A stretch of 64,000 nt of DNA, taken from Isoetes taiwanensis. Its lineage: Eukaryota > Streptophyta > Lycopodiopsida > Isoetales > Isoetaceae. This document shows, one piece after another, positions 57,242 through 64,000 of the stretch. Location: contig JAJEKV010000005.1 in assembly GCA_021234155.1 (NCBI GenBank), forward strand, positions 4,406,952 through 4,470,951. The letters run 5' to 3'. The notes beneath the pieces are model-generated. The model was not told where the DNA came from. It did not search any database and saw nothing but the letters and a program-made list of their open reading frames with translations. The translations under genes and the position numbers were made by a program. Each line of letters starts with the position of its first letter. Position 1 is the first letter of the stretch.

Positions 57242-59645
57242 TGTGACATTCCAGGGAAATATATGCCATAAATACGTATATTTCCAGGCCCCTCACGATA
57301 CAAGTCTATCTCCATAGCCTTGTATACCATAGACTAGTGGCATAGGGTGCATGACTAAGTTATTCATATAACTTAGCCAATTTTAGGTTAAGACCATTTT
57401 CCACGTGGCCTTAACCTATTGGGCACCCGCCACACGGGACTATCCTATTGGAGCTACGTGGCAGATGACATCAACTCTAACCTATAAATGGCCAAACCCC
57501 AACCCTAGGCTGTTTTTCTGGCTCCAATACTCTAGGAACTCTTTTAGCGCTCGAAACTCCGTTTCGAGAACCGTCTGCTGTGGCATAGCCTAGCACAGCA
57601 GCCCCTAGAGCGTGTGCGCGTCAATAGGAGTGGGAGCTACTTCGACCACCTCGAAGACCATGGAGACGCCGGGAGTAGGAGGGAGTTCCTCAGGAGCAGG
57701 TATTTGGATTAGAGTTCTTTGTAGATCATCTGGAAGTTAGGCCTCCAAATGAGTTAGCATTTCATGTCTCCAGTAGAGCCTTCCTAGACACCCCAGTATA
57801 GATCTTGAACCTTAATCAATGAACCCTAACTGTAAGTTAGATGTATATGATTAGGTTTAGATGTTCTTCTCATTATTATCATGTTATGTGGATATGTGAT
57901 GTTGGTTGATCATGTTTGCTGTAACGGGCCCATGGTAGACCGCTCGAGTATTCGAACCTTGAATGTGCCTGTGGGGCGTTCCCGAGACACCGGCATAAAT
58001 GGGTAGAAGCGACTACTCATAAACGTCTAGACGGTTTTGCCCAGTTGGTTAAGGGCATATCGGTTAGGAATGTTACAGTTGGTATCAGAGCAGGCCTCGA
58101 GTTCGAGTCTCCATGGGTGCCTATATGCATGGGTAATTTGCAAAGACTTGGTAATCATTGTAATATGGTGTGACATAGACATGGTATAGCCTTGGATGCT
58201 CGAGGACGAGCATAGTTCTAGTGGGAGAGACTGTAACGAGCCCATGGTAGACCGCTCGAGTATTCGAACCTTGAATGTGCCTGTGGGGCGTTCCCGAGAC
58301 ACCGGCATAAATGGGTAGAAGCGACTACTCATAAACGTCTAGACGGTTTTGCCCAGTTGGTTAAGGGCATGTCGGTTAGGAACGTTACATTTGCTTCTCT
58401 TGTATTGGGAAGGGGGGTAGAGACCTAGTAGCCATTACTTAGTGATGCTCCTAGTTTAGATCCCTTTAGTTCCTATTATCCGGTCTGTACATAGGAACCC
58501 ACCGGGCTAAAGGGGGTTATGATATGACTCAGCACCAAATAACGGGGCTAGAGGTGAAGCCGAGGGAGGGTCCCTACTGAGAACTTAGTGTTTACCAGCA
58601 TCCCCTTTAGCAGTGACTAACCGGGCCTCCAGAACCTTAGGAATATAAATTCATAGGGACCATATCCACATACCTTATTTAACAACTTCAAAACCAATTT
58701 TATAACTTATATTTTTAACTTGCTATTCAATGAATAGTAGGTCGAACTACAAATGACTTCCTTAGGTCATGACTTCCACAGCTCGAAGAAGGCCTTCTTG
58801 CCTTCGATTTTTTTCTCTAAATTCGGCCTCTCAGAGGCATAGCATCCCAATGGCTTTGTAGCCTCAGTTCTGACCTCTTCAGGTCAATCTGGTGCATAGC
58901 AACACCGTTTGACAGCTCCGACTATGGCAGCTCAGCTCTAATCCAGGGTTTATTTGAGCCTCGAGCATTGAAATTTGCCCTTTTGAACCAATTTCAGACC
59001 TTTTTCACGCCAACTCGACCTGCCTCAGGTCCGTTCCTGATCATGCCACATCTTTGTCTTACCCCTGTTTCCAAGCTATCCAACCAGGCTTTACCAGGCT
59101 CCAAATCTTCCGGTTAATTCCTAAACTTATTAAATATTCCTTTAACATCATATAGCCCTTAAACTCTCCTCTGGTGACCTATCCTGAATCCTCCAGCAAT
59201 ACTAGACAGCCAATACAAATTCCACAACCTCAGCTTGCTATAATAATTTTTAATTCTTAATACTTCCATTCTAACCAAATTATTCATACAAAGCAAGATG
59301 CAATTAACTCCATAATTTTCTTATTTAGCCGAGATCAACTTTATGCATCTTAACATCCCCTGTGTAAGTTGTAAACTACCCACCTGGTTAAGCTTTCTTT
59401 GCAGTTGTCTGCTTGCTCTCTAAGCTTCCCTCACTAAAAACTCCTCCTCAGGAAGTATACTCCCAAACAAAAAAACTTCAAATCCTCTACAATTCAGTAT
59501 TTATAGACTTCTTATATAAACATCATATACATACCTTATATGTATTTTCCCATCTTAGTATTAATTTAATGATCTCTTATAATGATAACCAAATTGTATT
59601 AAAATACGTACGTCACTTGTCTGCTAGCACTCTAGACTCGTTACA
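57242..59645 (-). mobile_element. Gypsy retrotransposon 3' LTR, interrupted by a TRIM
   Basis: The plus-strand ends are TGTGACATTCC at 57242 and GACTCGTTACA at 59645, so on the minus strand the repeat reads TGTAAC...GTCACA with TG/CA ends. Immediately outside the right end, the minus strand has a polypurine tract AAGGGGAGAA (59655-59646), and integrase sequence on the same strand follows at 59.8 kb. This fits a 3' LTR of a minus-strand Gypsy element. Without the nested 470-bp TRIM and its 5-bp duplication the LTR would be about 1.93 kb. The 5' LTR is not in recognisable form in the window. Confidence 0.7.
57920..58389 (+). mobile_element. Complete TRIM (miniature LTR retrotransposon)
   Basis: Two 158-bp LTRs (57920-58077 and 58232-58389) begin TGTAACG(G/A)GCCC and end (A/C)GTTACA or ATGTTACA; they differ at three positions, about 98% identity. 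A 5-bp target duplication TTTGC flanks the whole element (57915-57919 and 58390-58394). Two bases after the first LTR is the primer-binding site TGGTATCAGAGC (58080-58091), complementary to the 3' part of plant initiator tRNA-Met. A purine-rich AGTGGGAGAGAC precedes the second LTR. The 154-bp interior has no coding capacity, so it must be mobilised in trans. The near-identity of the LTRs indicates a recent insertion. Confidence 0.92.
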
Positions 59646-60130
59646 TTCTCCCCTTCAAATTTTTAGCCCATGTCCTTATGGGTGAGCTCAGGAAATTGGC
59701 AAAGAATCCACTTTGAATCTTCCCATTACATCTTTAATTGGACAACCAGACCATTGGATCAAAAATCTTGTGATTGTCCATCTTCGAAGCTTGTGCGTCT
59801 CTGTTACGCTCTGGTCGGGGTTATAAAAATTCATCTCTGCTTACAAAATCATCGTCGGCAAGCATATGCGACGGATCAAAGATATACTTCTTCAAGTTGC
59901 TCACATGGAACAGATTATGCACTCTAACATGCGAGGGTAATTCCAGCCTGTAAGCTACTTTGCCAATGCATTCCAGCAGTTTAAAGGGTCCCGCATACCT
60001 CGCAGCCCACTTCCCCACACTTTTAAATGCCAATGAGCTTTGTTTGGGATTAATCCGTAAGAATACATACTAGCCTTCTGCGAATTCCAAAGGCTTGCGC
60101 CTTTTGTTTGCACATGAGATTGGCCATCTA
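59646..60130 (-). pseudogene. Gypsy integrase C-terminal remnant
   Basis: The minus strand reads RKPLEFAEG then a stop, YVFLRINPKQSSLAFKSVGK, ARYAGPFKLLECIGKVAYRL, and VHNLFHVSNLKKYIFDPSHM then DDFVSRDEFL. The order VFLR..P..., RY.GPF.ILE.IG.VAYRLELP and VHNVFHVS.LKKY is the C-terminal region of Ty3/Gypsy integrases. Stops interrupt it and the catalytic DDE core is not visible upstream, so the element is truncated. It is followed on the same strand by the polypurine tract and LTR. Confidence 0.85.
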
Positions 60131-62145
60131 GGCACTATTGTAGAGTTGTGAGTTGTATTGGAGGGATCTCTTAACTTACCCTATAGTCTTGCAGCTTAAA
60201 CATCAGGAAAAAGGTCTATGTTTGTGCCTGCATTAATAACCTCACAATTGTGACTAGATCTTTGTGTTTGCTGTCAGATTTCTCTCAAGGTTCATGCAAC
60301 ATTCCAAGGATAGTCTTTATAAGCCAGCCCAAAGAGTCTTGCAGCATATTCAAAGCACCAAGTCAAAAGAATTTACCTTGGATATTCATCTAGTTAGTAA
60401 TAAATTAATTTAGATCACATAAAATTTATCCAACGGGCCTTTATTTCACATGAAGTTTAAAAAGCACTATGTTGTAAGTGCAGGTACTACTTAGGGAGAA
60501 TTGAAGGCTACGTATACTGTGACAACTTCTTTGATTTTTTTTTTTAAGGCTGCCATTTTGCATTGTGATATTAGTTTGGCTGTTCATCATACTAAATATG
60601 CAAAATGTAGTAAAGGATGTATTTACTGTTGTCACTTATGTGCAATTACAGCATTATACAAAGCAAAGGAGGTGCAAGTCTAGAATGATTTGTTCCATTC
60701 ATTTTTTACCTTCTGAGCTAATTCTTTTTTTTTTCACTTTAAACTTTTTGTACTAAAGGCATTAAATTAATATGCTAAAAGTTAATGAAAAGGCTATGGA
60801 TGTTGCATTATTTGGCAAAGACTCAATTACACGTACTATGATGTTGTATTCAGCTTTTCCAACTCAAAATAATATCACGTTCTTTTGCAATGGTTTGCCA
60901 AGTGCTCCCTCGTACATGAAGTCAAAGTCTTCCTTTAACTTACTGTTATTGTAAATCTTGCATTCATAAACTAGTGCCATTTTCTTTTACAATACTTTTG
61001 TCCAAGTCCTTCCTCCTACATTGGTGCTTTTATTGTCTCCCTATTATGGGTTCGATTCCAATGGGATCGTGAATTTTCTTCTACCCAACATAGGGTATGA
61101 GGCTCGTGCATTCGCATGAGTATTTTGTAAGTCAAATATCCCAAAAAATATTTTGCAAGTCAAATACATCAAGTGGTGAAAAAATGTGAAAAGATGGGTT
61201 CAAACCCACACAAAGGAGCTCAAAACCCAACAGAGCCACTGCACTTAGCAGATCCTTATTAGATAATAAAAAAGGCGACTTATGGTATTCGACTTATAAA
61301 ATAGAGAAGCAAGGTATTCAGTTCGCAGTTAGTTGGAATCCAACCACGAAAGGGGAGCCAATATTTCGCCCGCTCCTACATGAAATCAAAGGTCTTCCTT
61401 CAATTTATTGTTATTACATTTTTAGCGTGTCATTTTGCATATATGCGTCATGTTCAAATTGTTCTCTAATCATAGAAATAAGGCCAAACAGTTCTACAAT
61501 AGGAGTATTGCCTAACATGTGAATCCAATGCAGAATTGCGCACGACACAAGTTATAGCAGCTTCAGAAATTCGTGCCTTACCATTTACAAACAACTTGAA
61601 CCATTACAGGATTGGAAGAACACACCACCAAGCACCTTTCATGGGTCTAGGCTTAAGTGGTTTAGGATTATCAATAAGGATTTATTCTTTGTGGGATTTA
61701 AGATTATATGCAATATATTTATAACCCTCTGAAACTTTTGACAAACATTTAGACATTAAATCCAAAGCAAATTGCCAATTATTATCATGAGCAATGTTTC
61801 AATTATTATCAAACATGAAATGTACATATTTCATCGCCTTCCTTCATATATAGCTATATATTTCGTAGAAATGTTCGACATCCTTTGACACATGGAGTTT
61901 AGAGAATATCAAACATTGATATGGTTTATAATCTATAGGTTTAGTGGTTAGAATTTGCTAGGGTTTTTTTTTTTTTTTTTTTTTTTTTTTTCCGATATCC
62001 GATTGTAAGGTTTAGGATTTGGAGTTTAGGGTTTCAATTGATATCATTTTTGACCCACATTCACTGCAGATAACTTCCAATAGATCTTCCATATTTCATA
62101 AAAGACATTGTGCGTGCACGAACTGTTTCTTGAATGAATCGTTGA
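60131..62145. other. No gene; poly(T) tract
   Basis: AT-rich sequence. A run of 28 T at 61964-61991 could be the poly(A) tail of a minus-strand retroelement insertion, though no such element was recognised next to it. Sequence near 62060 resembles that near 22936. Confidence 0.45.
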
Positions 62146-62199
62146 ATCCTAGAGAAAATTAAGAAACCTTGACGAAGGTTTCTTAATTTTCTCTAGGAT
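62146..62199. repeat. Perfect 25-bp stem-loop directly upstream of a LINE coding start
   Basis: Arms 62146-62170 and 62175-62199 are exact reverse complements (outer part ATCCTAGAGAAAATTAAG) around the loop GACG. The structure lies about 40 bp before the LINE-derived reading frame at 62240. Confidence 0.95.
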
Positions 62200-62239
62200 C
62201 TTTTTCCGAGCAGCACGCTAGAAGAAGTATGCAGCTGCC

Positions 62240-64000
62240 ATGGCTGACATAGTTACACCCCAGGGAGTGTTGTTGCAGCAACCAGATGCTATCAAGGCCT
62301 TTGTAGCAGTGCACTATGAAAGGTTTTTCAAGGAGAGCCCGCTTCCCTCACAGAGTGTTTTTCAGGAGCTGGTGCTGGCCAAGGTATTGCCAAGAATCTC
62401 AGCCCTTCAAAGACAGAGCTTAGAGGAGCCATTGACGGTCACGGGGAGTTGGGGGCGATGCATGCTTTGTTGGCTCGAATAAGTGTCCCGGGTTGGACCC
62501 GGAATACCGGTGGCGTTTTTCATTAGTACCGGGAGTGGGTGGTGGACTCGGGGATGCGGTGTATGTGGATCTTTTGGGGAATAACTTCGATGCATCCTCT
62601 CTCAAATACGGTGTTGTACTTCACTTATACCCAAATGTAAGCATCCTAAAACCATCAATGACCGGAGGTCTATTACTCGTTATGCGTAGTGTATAAAATC
62701 ATTGCTAAGGCTTTGGCGGAGAGGCTTAAGCGGTACTAGTTCATGCCATTAGCCCGAAAGCTTGATCGGGTTTTCTTCCGTGTAGCGTATATTCTTCATA
62801 ATGTGGTCTTTGCTTTTGAGAGAGTGCATTGGGCTCATAGGATGAGGCAGCCCCTTGTTTTTCTTAAGCTGGACTTTGCCAAGGCTTATGACAGTGTCAG
62901 CTGGCAGTTCTTGGCAGATATGATGTAGGCCTTTGGGTGTGGACCTAGTTTCAGGGAAACAGTTATGAAGCTGCACGTGTCTGCTAGGGCAACAGTGTGG
63001 TGTCAGGGTGAGACCTCTTCAATCTTCTCTGTGGGCCGAGGCATTAGGTAGGGATGTCCGTGTTTTGCAGCTTTTTCAGGTGGCAGTTGCTGACAATGTG
63101 GTGCAAGGTCTCCGCATGGGTGATGGGTCGCATGCCGGGGTTTTGCTGATCAATTTCGCGGATGATACATTCCTCTTTCTTCATGCGAGATGAGTCCAAT
63201 CTCCGGGCAACCAAGAATATTTTGGAGCCGTTTCTTTAGCTTCGGGGTGCTTGCTTAACCGGGTCGGTGCTTTCGGCCATGTGGGTGCTGGAGGAACCTC
63301 CTCTGTGTGGTTGAGTCGGTTTCCACAGGCTCTTACACCGCCACACATAGGCTGCCAAACCTGTTAGGCATACCATTTGGCTTGGACATTAATGCTAGGG
63401 CAATTTGGGCGAGACATTGGCTGAGAATCTTAAGCAAAGATCCTAACCGGTGAAGGGGAAGTAAACTCACCATGGCTGGTAGGATTCTCGTAGCCAAATC
63501 GGTGCTCAGTAGTAGCACTCATGTTTCTAAGACCTTCTCGCATATTTGGCGCCCGAAAGTGTGGTTAAGGAGCCGGATGACACCATTTGCAATTTTGTTT
63601 GAGGAGGAAATGAGGAGGAGGCTACATTGAAGGGTCGCATGGTGGAAGTGTGTGCGTCCTTAAAGGCGGGGGGCTTAGGTATGCTTGATGTGTCATTGCA
63701 CACGAAGGTTACCGTGTCGAATTCATCCGGCGGTTGTTGCGTGAGCAACAATCCCCGTGTTTGGCTCTGTGGCCGGTCCGCCACTCTATTGTGTTTAGGA
63801 AGCCAGCAATTCTGGCTCTGTTGTTGTGGGCTCTGTTTGAGGATTTGTGGCCATTTCCTCATGCTTCGCCTTTTCTTAAGGGTATCCTGAAGGCCTGGAA
63901 GGTGGTCAAGGTTCTCTTTTTATTGGATCCTAGCAGGTGTATGGTAGCCTCATCGCCCTTTCTCTGGGTACCCTTGGATTCTACATCTCCCTTGGCCTCT
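62240..64000 (+). pseudogene. LINE ORF2 reverse transcriptase, frameshifted, running off the window
   Basis: The first frame gives DAIKAFVAVHYERFFKESPL and LAKVLPRISALQRQSLEEPL, the linker before the RT domain. Later frames give VYKIIAKALAERLKR, RKLDRVFFRVAYILHNVVFA, PLVFLKLDFAKAYDSVSWQF (RT motif A with its Asp), a GIRQGCP box near 63035, and LLINFADDTFLFLH near 63150 (the catalytic F/YADD box). Further on are LGIPFGLD and KLTMAGRILVAKSVLSS. At 63840-63910 FLKGILKAWKVVKVLF resembles the 2.4-kb LINE. At least five stops or frameshifts make it non-functional. The part after RT continues beyond position 64000. Confidence 0.85.

Overview
This is nuclear DNA of a land plant. The evidence is a plant-type L-asparaginase gene with short GT-AG introns, a plant-specific membrane-anchored methyltransferase, a retroelement primed by the plant initiator tRNA-Met sequence TGGTATCAGAGC, plant LINEs, a Gypsy LTR, Helitron-type and CACTA-type ends, and AT-rich intergenic DNA. 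The species cannot be fixed from the sequence. The mix of LINE types would fit a seed-free plant, but that is only an impression.

Layout. 0-12 kb: AT-rich DNA with a LINE C-terminal remnant, a Helitron-type 3' end, a CACTA-type end, a Harbinger-type element, a spliced gene relic (7.9-9.0 kb) and a receptor-kinase fragment (11.5 kb). 13-17.6 kb: a GC-rich minus-strand LINE with an ORF1, an endonuclease/RT ORF2 and a tandem ~105-bp array at its 5' end. 17.8-28.4 kb: LINE ends, two more Helitron-type 3' ends and a second CACTA-type end. 28.8-40.9 kb: a candidate 12.1-kb element bounded by 30-bp inverted repeats that match at 29 of 30 positions. 42.3-45.6 kb: the only two clearly intact host genes, converging. 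45.6-53.7 kb: tandem repeats and two LINE fragments. 53.8-54.8 kb: fragments of two unrelated host genes (CW-MBD and DUF300). 56-60 kb: a (TATCC)20 microsatellite and a Gypsy LTR that contains a complete 470-bp TRIM. 62.1 kb to the end: a LINE reverse transcriptase that runs off the window.

The most unusual part is the 28.8-40.9 kb element. It holds a divergent pair of short genes with good splice sites (minus from 35234, plus from 35544), an unrecognised minus-strand coding remnant, and a plus-strand FCP1/HAD-phosphatase-like remnant. It also carries two dispersed hairpin families found nowhere else in the window. One is a 20-27 bp palindrome around TCTCGACTCGCGAGTCGAGA, about 15 copies. The other is an ~80-nt hairpin, six copies, whose arms differ between copies but still pair. 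I know of no described family with this combination. No transposase catalytic core was recognised, so the superfamily stays open.
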